Positions 1 through 8,007 of a stretch of DNA of 32,974 nucleotides are shown one piece after another (positions within the stretch are counted from its first letter, which is position 1; each line of letters starts with the position of its first letter). The DNA lies in assembly GCA_029863385.1 (NCBI GenBank), contig JAOTVU010000043.1, positions 1 to 32,974 on the forward strand, given 5' to 3'. Both the position numbers and the translations under genes were made by a program. The notes beneath the pieces are model-generated. The model was given only the letters and a program-made list of their open reading frames with translations, made no database searches and had not been told where the DNA came from. The stretch comes from Acidimicrobiia bacterium. GTDB taxonomy: Bacteria > Actinomycetota > Acidimicrobiia > Acidimicrobiales > SZUA-35.

Positions 1-2542
1 TGTCGCCGTCGAGGGACAGGACGTTGTTGATCAGGCCGACGTGAGCGCTGGCCTGAGGTATGTTGCCCGTCGCCCGGTCGTGCTCCGGGTCGTGCTGCTC
101 GCTCATCAAGCCGGTGTCGCCGACGCGTTCGCAGACGTCGGTGAACAAGCCCGCCGCTCGATCGTGGCGGCCGGTCAGACAGAGCGCGTCGATCAGCCAT
201 GACGTCATCTGGTTGAAGCCGCCCTCCGTGCCGGGGAGGCCGTCGTCGATCGAGTAGCGGGTGACGGTCGAGCCCACCATGAGTTCACGCTCCACCGCGT
301 CGATCGTGGCCAGGAAGCGTGGGTCATCACGATCGAGCAACCCGGTCAGCCCGACGGCCAACGCCGAGGCGTCGAGATCCGACGAACCGTAGGCGGCGGT
401 GAAGGCGCCGACCGACTCGTTCCATCCCTTGATCGTGACGTCGTCGGCTATGCGCTCCCTCAGTTCGACCCAGGCCGACGGGGAACGGTCCAGGAACTGG
501 TCGGCGATCGAGATGGCACGATCGACCGACACCCAGCACATCACTTTGGAGTAGAGGTGCTGACGCGGAGGCTTGCGGATCCCCCAGATGCTGTGGTCGG
601 CCTCATGCCACCGCCGGGAAACTGCCAGGACCATGGCTTCGACGAGGCGCCAGTGCTCGGCCGACAGGGCTTCGCCGTGCTCCAGGAGTTCGTGTACGAG
701 ATCGACGATCGAGCCGAACACGTCGAGCTGCACCTGGCCGTCGGCCGCGTTGCCCACCCGTACCGGACGGCTGCCGCCATAGCCCGGTAGTTGGGCGATC
801 TCGGCCTCGGGTCCGAGGTGGCGGCCGGTCACGTTGTAGACCGGCGCGAGGCGCTCCGGATCGCTGCGGGTCTCGAGAAGCTGGAGCACCCAGTCCAGGA
901 ACGCCATGGCCTCGGCACGGGAGCCGAGTTGCACGAGGCACTTGGCAACCAGGGCGGCATCACGCAGCCAGCAGTAGCGATAGTCCCAGTTGCGCACACC
1001 GCCGATCTGGACCGGCAGGCTGGTGGTAGCTGCGGCCAGGATCGCGCCGGTCGGCCCATGACACAGAGACTTCAGCACCAGCGCACTGCGGACGACCAGC
1101 TCCTGTTCCGACGATGGAAGCTTCAGCTTCGACACCCAGTTCGACCAGAAGTGGGCGGTGTCGCTCAAGCGCTCCCGTTCGCTGCGGGCGTCCGGACGTA
1201 CCGTGCCGGTGCCGCAACGCAGCTCCAGAGCCACCGGGTCGTCGGGGCTCAGAACAACCCGACCGACCGCACTCTGGTGGCGACCGTCGTCGACGATCTC
1301 CCATTCCACGTCGGGCGCCCGCAGGACCATCAGATCGGCGGTTCCGAGAACCACGACACCCTCTGGTTTGATCTCGAGCTGGGTCGGCACCCGGCCGAAG
1401 TTGAGCCGGGGGGAGAACTCGATGTGAACCTCGCCCGAGCCCTCCAGGATGCGGAGCAGATCGGTACGCCCCGCCAACCGTCGCGTCCGACCGCTCGACG
1501 AGTCGAGAAAGTCGGTGACCGTGAAGGTACGGAACCGTGACTCGACGACCATCGTGTTGGTGAGGTACTGCTGGGATGTGGGTGGAAGCTTCTGCGGCCC
1601 GTCGGCCACCAGGAATCGTCCGGCCGACGGTCCGCCGAGCAGTTCGGCGAACACGGCGGCGGAGTCGATCCGGGGGGCGCACATCCAGCTGATCGACGCT
1701 TCGGGGCTGAGGATCGCCGCGGTTCGCAGGTCCGACAGAAGGGAATGGTTCTGGATCGGTATCAGGCCTTCACCGCCCAGCCACTTGGACCGGAGTTCGG
1801 CCAGCAGAGCGAGGATCTGGGACACCGTCTCGGTCCCCGGCACCCGGAACTCGGCCAGGGTGGCGCCGTCGCCGACCTTCACCCCGACGTCGGGTCCACG
1901 GAGTGAACGAAAGCCGTCCTCGTCGGTGACATCGTCGCCGAAGAAGACGACGGCCGAAGCCCCGACCTGGTGGCGAATGGTGTCGATCGCAGTGCCCTTG
2001 TTGGTGTCGATGACCGAGAACTCGAGGATGTCGTGGCCGTTTCGGGTGTGAATCCAGTCGTGCCCGGCGGGACCGGTGACCAGGTCCTGTCTGGCCGCCT
2101 CCTTCACCTCGTCGGTCATGCCTCGGAGGTGGAAGGTGACACCGGTCGGTTTTTCCTCGATCAGCGCGTTGTAGCGCTCGCCCAGCGCCCGAACCTCGGC
2201 GGTGATCCGATCTCGACGCTCGACCAGGTCGGGGTCGAGCTGTGAGGCGAAGCCGAGGTCGAACTCGCTGCCGTGGCTGCCGACGAGCCGGATTTCCTCG
2301 GGCAGCCGCGACAGCGTGGCCAAATCGCGCAGGCTCCGGCCCGACACGACGGTGACGTAGGTGTTCGGTTGTTCGGCCAGCGAGCGCATGGCCGCCACCG
2401 AGTCCCGGACCGGGGCCGCCTTCGACGGATCCTCGACAAGCGGGGCCACGGTGCCGTCGTAATCGCAGGCCACGAGGAGATTGGGTACTCGCGCCAGCCG
2501 GCGAATGCGTTCCGCCAGCTCACTCAGATTGTCGGTGGCCAT
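1..2542 (-). CDS. Trehalose-phosphatase (OtsB) fused to GH15 glucosidase/trehalase domain, partial at left edge
   Basis: A single open frame from ATG at 2542 runs off the left edge after 847 codons, so only the extreme C-terminus is missing. Residues about 1-260 are an OtsB-type HAD phosphatase that would dephosphorylate trehalose 6-phosphate: DYDGT nucleophile motif, VVSGRS, a Lys in DTNKGTA, and GDDVTDED. The remaining ~590 residues are GH15: RNWDYRYCWLRD near residue 514, GYGGSRPVRVGNAA, SKVMCWV, and GLMSEQHD near residue 813, which carries the usual general-base Glu. At the place where the family normally has W-E-x-R (general acid Glu), this protein has W653-G654-I-R. The two activities together would make trehalose and then split it, so the GH15 part may be altered, inactive or act on another glucoside. 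No OtsA is visible; it could lie past the edge. A 153-bp gap separates it from the divergent LLM gene. The fusion is certain; the GH15 substrate is not. Confidence 0.9.
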   Translation of the reverse strand, partial: MATDNLSELAERIRRLARVPNLLVACDYDGTVAPLVEDPSKAAPVRDSVAAMRSLAEQPNTYVTVVSGRSLRDLATLSRLPEEIRLVGSHGSEFDLGFASQLDPDLVERRDRITAEVRALGERYNALIEEKPTGVTFHLRGMTDEVKEAARQDLVTGPAGHDWIHTRNGHDILEFSVIDTNKGTAIDTIRHQVGASAVVFFGDDVTDEDGFRSLRGPDVGVKVGDGATLAEFRVPGTETVSQILALLAELRSKWLGGEGLIPIQNHSLLSDLRTAAILSPEASISWMCAPRIDSAAVFAELLGGPSAGRFLVADGPQKLPPTSQQYLTNTMVVESRFRTFTVTDFLDSSSGRTRRLAGRTDLLRILEGSGEVHIEFSPRLNFGRVPTQLEIKPEGVVVLGTADLMVLRAPDVEWEIVDDGRHQSAVGRVVLSPDDPVALELRCGTGTVRPDARSERERLSDTAHFWSNWVSKLKLPSSEQELVVRSALVLKSLCHGPTGAILAAATTSLPVQIGGVRNWDYRYCWLRDAALVAKCLVQLGSRAEAMAFLDWVLQLLETRSDPERLAPVYNVTGRHLGPEAEIAQLPGYGGSRPVRVGNAADGQVQLDVFGSIVDLVHELLEHGEALSAEHWRLVEAMVLAVSRRWHEADHSIWGIRKPPRQHLYSKVMCWVSVDRAISIADQFLDRSPSAWVELRERIADDVTIKGWNESVGAFTAAYGSSDLDASALAVGLTGLLDRDDPRFLATIDAVERELMVGSTVTRYSIDDGLPGTEGGFNQMTSWLIDALCLTGRHDRAAGLFTDVCERVGDTGLMSEQHDPEHDRATGNIPQASAHVGLINNVLSLDGD

Positions 2543-2695
2543 GAGCGTTCTCTTTCGATCCTGTGGGAACCGGCCGGAGGTCGGACAAGCTCTGATGCTA
2601 GCCAGACATCGAGGGATTGCTTGGAGGGTGCGAAAGAACCGAGACCCCGGTGGATCGGTGTGACACGTTCGACCGCCGCATGGCACCCTGAACGG

Positions 2696-3604
2696 ATGAC
2701 ACAGCTCAAGGTCCGCATCGGCTACGGCCTCGGAACCCGAACCGAGTCCAACGATCATCACCGGTTCACGGCGCTGGTCGACGGACTGGAGGAGCGGGGC
2801 TTCGATTCACTGTGGCTCTCGGAGCGACTGGGGACCGACTGCCCCGATCCGCTGGTGGCCATGAGCTTTGCCGCGGCCCGCACCACACGGCTGAAAGTCG
2901 GCACCGCGGTGATGGTGCTGCCGGGTCGCAACCCGGTGATCCTGGCCAAGTCGTTGGCCAGCCTCGACCGGTTGTCACAGGGCCGGGTCCTACCGGCCTT
3001 CGGCCTTGGGATCGCCGATTCGGCTGAACACCAGGCCTTCGGGGTCGAGCGCCGCGACCGGGCCGGCTGGTTCAACGAGGCGCTGCCGCTGATGCGGCGG
3101 CTGTGGACCGAGGATCACGTCAGCCACTCCGGCCCTCGTTTCCACGTCGAGGATGTGTCGCTGGCCGTCAAACCCCACCAGGAGGAGTTCGAGGTCTGGC
3201 TCGGCGGCGCGGCTCCGTCCGAGCTGAAACGGGTCGGACGGTTGGGCGACGGCTGGCTGCCCTCGTTCTGCACCCCCGAACAGGTCGCCCACGACCGCGA
3301 GACCGTCGAGGCGGTTGCCACCAATCACGGCCGCAGGATGGATCCCGAGCACTACGGGGCTCTGATCCCGTACCGGCGACCCGGTGTGGAGATCTCGGAC
3401 TTCTACCGGGCGCTCCTCGCCCGCCGCAGCCCGGACGCCGACCCGGACGAGGTCGTGCCCCACCTCGATCGGTTGCCCGACACGATTTCGGCCTTCGTCG
3501 ACGTGGGGTTCTCGAAGTTCGTGCTGGTTCCGGTGCAGGAACCGGAGAAGTGGGGCGACGAACTGGATCAGGTGGCCGAGGTCGCGCTTCCGCTGGAGAC
3601 GTGA
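2696..3604 (+). CDS. LLM-class F420-dependent oxidoreductase
   Basis: This 302-residue protein is a luciferase-like TIM-barrel oxidoreductase. Such enzymes in actinobacteria usually take hydride from reduced coenzyme F420. Visible family signatures are the N-terminal RIGYGLG strand, GFDSLWLSERL, the LKVGTAVMVLPGRNPVILAK strand-loop, LDRLSQGRVLPAFGLG, and the late motif WLGGAAPSELKRVGRLGDGW. It resembles the small subfamily typified by MSMEG_3544 (TIGR03854-like), a recollection rather than a search. The ATG at 2696 is chosen because the barrel begins directly after it; the frame stays open upstream but that stretch has no family likeness. The 3' end overlaps the convergent thioredoxin/NHL gene by 37 bp. 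The substrate cannot be told from sequence. Confidence 0.9.
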   Translation: MTQLKVRIGYGLGTRTESNDHHRFTALVDGLEERGFDSLWLSERLGTDCPDPLVAMSFAAARTTRLKVGTAVMVLPGRNPVILAKSLASLDRLSQGRVLPAFGLGIADSAEHQAFGVERRDRAGWFNEALPLMRRLWTEDHVSHSGPRFHVEDVSLAVKPHQEEFEVWLGGAAPSELKRVGRLGDGWLPSFCTPEQVAHDRETVEAVATNHGRRMDPEHYGALIPYRRPGVEISDFYRALLARRSPDADPDEVVPHLDRLPDTISAFVDVGFSKFVLVPVQEPEKWGDELDQVAEVALPLET

Positions 3605-5079
3605 TCGAGCTGATCGACCGAGGTCCCGGTTTCGGCGTCCCAGACGGTGATCGGCCGGGTTTCATCGAGTCCGTCGATGATGACGGGCCAGGCGTCCTGC
3701 CGGATTGGATCGACGGCGATCAGTCGGTGATTGTCGGTGTCGGCCACCAGGATCCTGTTCTCGTCGATGACGGCGACGGCGGTCGGGGCGCTGAGTCCGT
3801 CCAAGCCGACGGTTTCGATACGGCGATGGTGGAGCAGTCGCAGCCGGTTGTTGCCACTGTCGACCACGACGATCGAACCGTCGGCAAATGCTCCCAGGGC
3901 CGTCGGTCGCTGGAGTCGGGCCCGGTGGGCCGGTCCGTCGAGCAGTCCCCAGTCGAACAGATCCGAGTCGGTGATGTTGATGACCTCGCCGACGTCGGTC
4001 AGAAGGCGCAGATTGCTCGACGCCGCATCGGCGAAGACCAATCCGGCGCCGGTTCGCACGGCGGCCACCGGTTGAGCCAGTTCCGCGTCGTCGGCCCGTC
4101 CGGATCTCACACCCGTTCGTCCCGATCCGGCGATGGGAAGGACCAGATGGCCGGACCGGTCGCTGTTGGCGGTGGCCCGGTACAGGCGATCATCCGCGGC
4201 GTCCGTTATGACCAGCGAACCGTCCATGTCGACCGTGATTCCCACGGGTCGAACGAGATCCGCAGTGATGATCGACCGCTCGCCGGTGGACACGTCGATC
4301 GAGGAGACGGTGTTGGTCCCGCGCTCGACGACGACCACGGTCACCGGGTCGGTGAAGGCCACGGTGCCCGGTTGATCGACACCCTCGAGCACGAGGTCGA
4401 CACGAAGGTTGCGCAGGTCGGGCCCGGCCCGGCCGACGATCAGACGATCCCGATCGGTCACGGCGAGACGGGTCGACGCGCGCCGGGCGATGGCGGCCAA
4501 TCCTGCGGGATATCGGAGTCTGGCCCCATCGAGATCGATCGATCGCTCGCCCTCGGGCCATCGCTCCGCTGGTTCGGCTCGGGTTGGAAGCACCGGCGGT
4601 TCGGGGTCGTCGCTGCGTCGCCCGACCGGTTGGCTGATGGCGTCGCCCACTGCGGTCTCGATGACATCGAAGTCGCGGCAACCGGCCGCGATGCCGGTGA
4701 TACGGCCGCGCCGGTCGATGACGGCGGTCGACGGCCAGCCCGGTGGTTCGAATCGGGACCATGTCCGGTAGTGGGGATCGTGGACGACCGGCATGGCGAT
4801 CCGGTGGCGGCGCACGGCGTGGCGCAGGCGTTCGACATCATCCTCGCAGGCCATACGCGGCGTGTGGACGGCCACCGCGACCAGGTCGGAGCAGCCGAGA
4901 CCGCTGCGGTCGAGTCCCTTGTCCAGGAGGGAGCCGACCTGCTGGAGGCGGTGCAACGACGCCTCACATCCGGCGGACCAGAACACGAGAACGACGACCC
5001 GCCCTCGGAGGTGTTCCGAGGTGATTGGATCGGTGTTGAACCACAGATCCCCCTCGATCGGGGGCGCGATAGGAGCCAT
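3568..5079 (-). CDS. Thioredoxin-like / NHL beta-propeller protein (NHLRC2-like) with CxxS active site
   Basis: With the start at 5079 this is 503 residues. Residues about 8-165 are a thioredoxin/TlpA-like domain: GDLWFNTDPI, LRGRVVVLVFWSAGC, and a cis-Pro region WPSTAVIDRRG. The rest holds about six NHL-type blades, for example RPVGITVDMDGSLVITDAAD and APTAVAVIDENRILVADTDN. The order Trx then NHL is that of NHLRC2-like proteins. The active-site pair reads C38-E-A-S41 instead of CxxC, so it cannot do ordinary dithiol exchange. The start is uncertain: ATG 5079 follows AAGGAG at a short 2-nt spacing and sits right before the conserved domain; ATGs at 5214, 5262 and 5307 extend the frame, the last two running into the divergent ligase gene. 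No signal peptide or TM segment is obvious from the 5079 start. The 3' end overlaps the convergent LLM gene. Confidence 0.8.
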   Translation of the reverse strand: MAPIAPPIEGDLWFNTDPITSEHLRGRVVVLVFWSAGCEASLHRLQQVGSLLDKGLDRSGLGCSDLVAVAVHTPRMACEDDVERLRHAVRRHRIAMPVVHDPHYRTWSRFEPPGWPSTAVIDRRGRITGIAAGCRDFDVIETAVGDAISQPVGRRSDDPEPPVLPTRAEPAERWPEGERSIDLDGARLRYPAGLAAIARRASTRLAVTDRDRLIVGRAGPDLRNLRVDLVLEGVDQPGTVAFTDPVTVVVVERGTNTVSSIDVSTGERSIITADLVRPVGITVDMDGSLVITDAADDRLYRATANSDRSGHLVLPIAGSGRTGVRSGRADDAELAQPVAAVRTGAGLVFADAASSNLRLLTDVGEVINITDSDLFDWGLLDGPAHRARLQRPTALGAFADGSIVVVDSGNNRLRLLHHRRIETVGLDGLSAPTAVAVIDENRILVADTDNHRLIAVDPIRQDAWPVIIDGLDETRPITVWDAETGTSVDQLDHVSSGSATSAT

Positions 5080-5260
5080 GGCTCCTTGGATCGGCCCGAC
5101 GCCGCTGGAATTGACACCGATGGCCGCCGGATCTGGAATGGCGGGCCACACGGCGACTACATTGAGAACGACTTGTGCCGCCTCGCGCACAACCGACTTC
5201 GATCTTTCGAACATCGATCGACGGATGAGAATCCCCTCGATCGGTCCGGAAAGGGGAGCC
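5080..5260. promoter_or_regulatory. Divergent region between thioredoxin/NHL and ligase genes
   Basis: About 180 bp separate the two divergent starts if the thioredoxin/NHL start at 5079 is right. GGGGAG at 5253-5258 is the ligase ribosome binding site. No firm -10/-35 pair was recognised. An earlier start for the minus-strand gene would shrink or remove this gap. Confidence 0.35.
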
Positions 5261-6796
5261 ATGCAAGTTCCACTGACGATCAACGACTTCCTGGACCGGG
5301 CGGTCAAGGTCTATCCCGATCGGGTTGCCATCGTCGACGAGCCCGATCAGCCGGCACCGCCCCTCGCCGACATCACGTTCCGCCAGCTCGGTGACATCCG
5401 CCGGCAGATGGGCGTGGTGATGGACGAGCTCGGCATTCCCATGGGGGGTCGGGTGGCGATGGTGTCGCACAACTCGGCGCGTCTGCTCACCTCGTTCTGG
5501 GGCGTCGGCGGCAACGGACGGATCTTCGTGCCCATCAACTTCAGGCTGAGTGAGGACGAGGTCCGGTACATCGTCGAGCATTCGGGCGCCGAGGTGCTCC
5601 TGATCGACCCCGAACTCGAGGAAACGCTGAAGGGTGTCGAGTGCAAGCACAAGTGGATCATGGGCGAGGACTCCGACGCCGTCTGGTACGGCAAGGAGGG
5701 CGATCCGCAGCCGTGGGAGGCCGACGAGCTGGAGACCTCGTCGATCAACTACACGTCAGGGACCACCGCTCGACCGAAGGGTGTGGAACAGAGCCACCGG
5801 GCCCGCTGGACCAACGCGGTGACCTTCGGTTGGCAGGCCGGGGTCTCCGACCGTGACGTGTACCTGCACACCCTCCCCATGTTCCATTGCGACGGGTGGG
5901 GCATGCTCTACTCGGTCACTGCCATGGGGGTCAAGCACGTGGTGCTGCGCAAGGTCGACGGGGCCGAGATCCTTCGTCGGGTGCGCGACCACGGCGTGAC
6001 GCTGATGTGCGGCGCGCCCGCCGTCTGCGCGGCCATTCTCGACGCGGCCAAGACATGGGACGGCGAGATCCCCGGCCGCGACAAGGTCCGGATCATCGTG
6101 GCCGGAGCACCGCCCCCGACCGCCACGATCGAGGCCATCGAGACCGAGCTGGGTTGGGAGTTCATCCAGATCTACGGGCTGACCGAAACGTCACCGCTGC
6201 TCACGATGAGCCGCACCCGCTCCGAGTGGGACCACCTGGCTCCCGGTGAGCGGGCCAAACTGCTGGGTCGAGCCGGGGCTCCGGCGATCGGAATCGAGAT
6301 GAAGGTCGACCCCTCCGGAGAGCTGCTGGCCCGTGGCAACCACATCCTGAAGGGCTACTGGGACAATCCGGAGGCAACCGCCGACGCTCTGGAGGGTGGT
6401 TGGTTCCACACCGGTGACGGTGGCTACGAGGACGACGCCGGCTACTTCTCGATCACCGACCGGAAGAAGGACGTCATCATCTCCGGTGGCGAGAACGTCT
6501 CGTCGATCGAGGTCGAAGACGTGCTGTTCTCCCACCCCGACGTCAACGAGGTTGCGGTCATCGGCGTGCCCCACGAGAAGTGGGGGGAGACGGTGAAGGC
6601 ACTGGTAGTGGTGTCCGACGGCTCCGATGTCACCGAGAAGGATCTGATCGACTTCTGCCGCGACCAGATGGCCCACTACAAGTGCCCAACGTCGGTAGAG
6701 TTCCGCGATGAGCTTGCCCGCACGGCAACCGGAAAACTCCAGAAGTACAAGCTGCGCGCCCCCTACTGGGAGGGCCGGGAGAAGATGGTCAATTAG
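5261..6796 (+). CDS. Acyl-CoA synthetase (AMP-dependent, ANL family)
   Basis: This 511-residue adenylating enzyme activates a carboxylic acid to an acyl-AMP and then to an acyl-CoA thioester. The ANL core motifs are all in place: phosphate loop YTSGTTARPKGV (about residue 163), LPMFHCDGWG, YGLTETSP (about 304), the TGDGGYEDDAGY and ITDRKKDVIISGGENVSS hinge (about 385-410), and a C-terminal catalytic Lys in ARTATGKLQK (about 491). The length is slightly short for the family (about 520-550), mainly in the N-terminal half. ATG 5261 follows GGGGAG with good spacing. It is divergent from the thioredoxin/NHL gene across about 180 bp. It resembles medium/long-chain fatty acyl-CoA ligases, but the substrate is not readable. 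It overlaps the lipoprotein ORF downstream if that ORF starts at 6708. Confidence 0.95.
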   Translation: MQVPLTINDFLDRAVKVYPDRVAIVDEPDQPAPPLADITFRQLGDIRRQMGVVMDELGIPMGGRVAMVSHNSARLLTSFWGVGGNGRIFVPINFRLSEDEVRYIVEHSGAEVLLIDPELEETLKGVECKHKWIMGEDSDAVWYGKEGDPQPWEADELETSSINYTSGTTARPKGVEQSHRARWTNAVTFGWQAGVSDRDVYLHTLPMFHCDGWGMLYSVTAMGVKHVVLRKVDGAEILRRVRDHGVTLMCGAPAVCAAILDAAKTWDGEIPGRDKVRIIVAGAPPPTATIEAIETELGWEFIQIYGLTETSPLLTMSRTRSEWDHLAPGERAKLLGRAGAPAIGIEMKVDPSGELLARGNHILKGYWDNPEATADALEGGWFHTGDGGYEDDAGYFSITDRKKDVIISGGENVSSIEVEDVLFSHPDVNEVAVIGVPHEKWGETVKALVVVSDGSDVTEKDLIDFCRDQMAHYKCPTSVEFRDELARTATGKLQKYKLRAPYWEGREKMVN

Positions 6797-7241
6797 GGTT
6801 GTTGCGCTCGCCGCCGCGGCCACGTTCCTGGCTGCCGGGTGTGGTCAAGGGATCACCAGGGAATCGCTCGTGGCCGACTTCACCGCGGCCAATCCCGACG
6901 TCACCACGGCCCAGGCCGAATGTGTGGTCGACCGCCTGCTGTCGGACCGCGAGCTCGAAGCGATCGAGGTGGAGCTGACCGCGGAGGAGATCACCCCTGC
7001 GTTCGAGGAGGACCAGTTTCGGGCCATGTTCCTCTGCGGGATCGAGGGCGACGTCGGCGAGCAGATCACCGAGCAGTTGGTGGCCAACGGGGTTTCCCCC
7101 GGCGACGCCCCCTGCGTGTCCGACCAGTTGATCGGGCAGCTCACCGACGGCGATGTCGACGTGTTGCTGTCGGGCGAAATCACCGACGAGTTCTACGCCA
7201 AGTTCTTCGACGCCATGGAGAGATGCGGGGCGGTCGGGTAG
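6708..7241 (+). CDS. Small lipoprotein with two tandem Cys-bounded modules, unknown function
   Basis: Reading from ATG 6708 gives 177 residues with a basic stretch (GRAGRRWSIR), a hydrophobic segment and a lipobox LAAGC with Cys45, so it should be exported and lipid-anchored. The mature part contains two similar ~45-50 residue modules. Each starts with a Cys followed by an acidic helix (ECVVDRLL; PCVSDQLI), runs through a short T/S-rich E-I-T element (AEEITPAFEEDQF; SGEITDEFYAKFF) and ends with a second Cys (FLCGIEG; ERCGAVG). One disulfide per module is likely. No enzyme motif is seen. The start is awkward: the only ATG overlaps the ligase gene by 89 bp, and no ATG, GTG or TTG lies in frame between it and the signal segment, so a rare start such as ATT 6792 cannot be excluded. 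I do not recognise a named family. Confidence 0.75.
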   Translation: MSLPARQPENSRSTSCAPPTGRAGRRWSIRVVALAAAATFLAAGCGQGITRESLVADFTAANPDVTTAQAECVVDRLLSDRELEAIEVELTAEEITPAFEEDQFRAMFLCGIEGDVGEQITEQLVANGVSPGDAPCVSDQLIGQLTDGDVDVLLSGEITDEFYAKFFDAMERCGAVG

Positions 7242-7275
7242 CGGCGACGCGATCCCGGGCAAAAGGACCAATGGA

Positions 7276-7304
7276 CCGATCGGCGCACTCGGGAATCCGA
7301 TCGG
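7276..7304. terminator. Possible bidirectional hairpin between convergent genes
   Basis: The self-complementary octamer CCGATCGG occurs at 7276-7283 and 7297-7304, so the two copies can pair as an 8-bp stem around a 13-nt loop. It lies between the convergent lipoprotein and flavin reductase genes. There is no clear T tract, so this is only a candidate. Confidence 0.3.
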
Positions 7305-7305
7305 C

Positions 7306-7818
7306 TCACGACGAGCCGTGACCCCCTCGCTTCACGCCGCCATACTTCATCCTGGTATCGCTCATCGCCGCGGCTCTGGCGTCGTCGTCGCGGATCTCGG
7401 CCCCAACGATCTCGCCGGCAAAGAGGGTGTGGGTACCGAAATCGACGGCTTGCCGGACCTCACAGTCGATCCACGCGATCGCCTCGTCGAAGACCGGGGC
7501 GCCGCTGGGGCCGTCGCGGACGTCTCGTCCGTTCAATTGGCCGTCCTGGTACGTTGCCGGTTTCGAGAACTTCACGAAGACTCGGGTGTCGTCGGCACTC
7601 CAGAGGTTGACCGAAAACGATCCGCCCTCGGAAATCAGGCGGTGGGTGACGGCGGTGTTGTCGACGCCGATGCCGATCAGCACCGGCTCCATCGAGAGCT
7701 GGGTGATCCAGCTGGTGGTCATCGCGTTCCGTTCGTCCCCGGAACGGGAGCCGACAAGAGCCAGCGCGTTGGGAATCTTCCAGGTGACGCGGTTGATCAG
7801 CTCGTCATCGATCGTCAT
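7306..7818 (-). CDS. Flavin reductase-like (FMN-binding split barrel) protein
   Basis: This 170-residue protein matches the flavin_reduct split-barrel family, which binds FMN and often supplies reduced flavin to a partner monooxygenase or acts as an NAD(P)H oxidoreductase. Supporting motifs are the N-terminal ALALVGSRSGDERNAMTTSW strand-turn with the typical N-x-M-T, the EPVLIGIGVDNTAVTHRLI segment, GGSFSVNLWS, a Cys-containing AWIDCEVRQ strand and HTLFAGEIVGAEIR. The length is normal. The ATG at 7818 lacks a strong ribosome binding site. It is convergent with the lipoprotein gene and divergent from the peptidase gene. No partner monooxygenase is adjacent, so its electron acceptor is unknown. 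Confidence 0.85.
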   Translation of the reverse strand: MTIDDELINRVTWKIPNALALVGSRSGDERNAMTTSWITQLSMEPVLIGIGVDNTAVTHRLISEGGSFSVNLWSADDTRVFVKFSKPATYQDGQLNGRDVRDGPSGAPVFDEAIAWIDCEVRQAVDFGTHTLFAGEIVGAEIRDDDARAAAMSDTRMKYGGVKRGGHGSS

Positions 7819-7994
7819 GGGGCGAGCCTACCCGCGCCTTCAACCGCCGAAACAGCGGTGGCTCGCGCCGGAACCGGTATGCGGCCGGAGCACGAGTGGC
7901 CGAAAACCGCCGATCCGGGACCGGTGGTCCCTAGTATCGGTTGTGCAGTGACGGTTCGCGGGCGCGGCCCGGGCTCCGAACCGCACCCGAGAAC

Positions 7995-8000
7995 GAGGAG
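7995..8000 (+). promoter_or_regulatory. Ribosome binding site that fixes a TTG start
   Basis: GAGGAG lies 7 nt before TTG 8008. It decides the start of the M20 peptidase, for which the open frame extends far upstream through the antisense flavin reductase gene without family similarity. Confidence 0.7.
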
Positions 8001-8007
8001 ACGTGAG

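Noticed and set aside
791-1540. 249-codon plus-strand frame
   Set aside because: Antisense to the GH15 domain, whose conserved motifs are read on the minus strand.
3103-5394. 763-codon open frame on the plus strand
   Set aside because: It is an antisense shadow of the thioredoxin/NHL gene, in another frame of the LLM gene, with no family motif.
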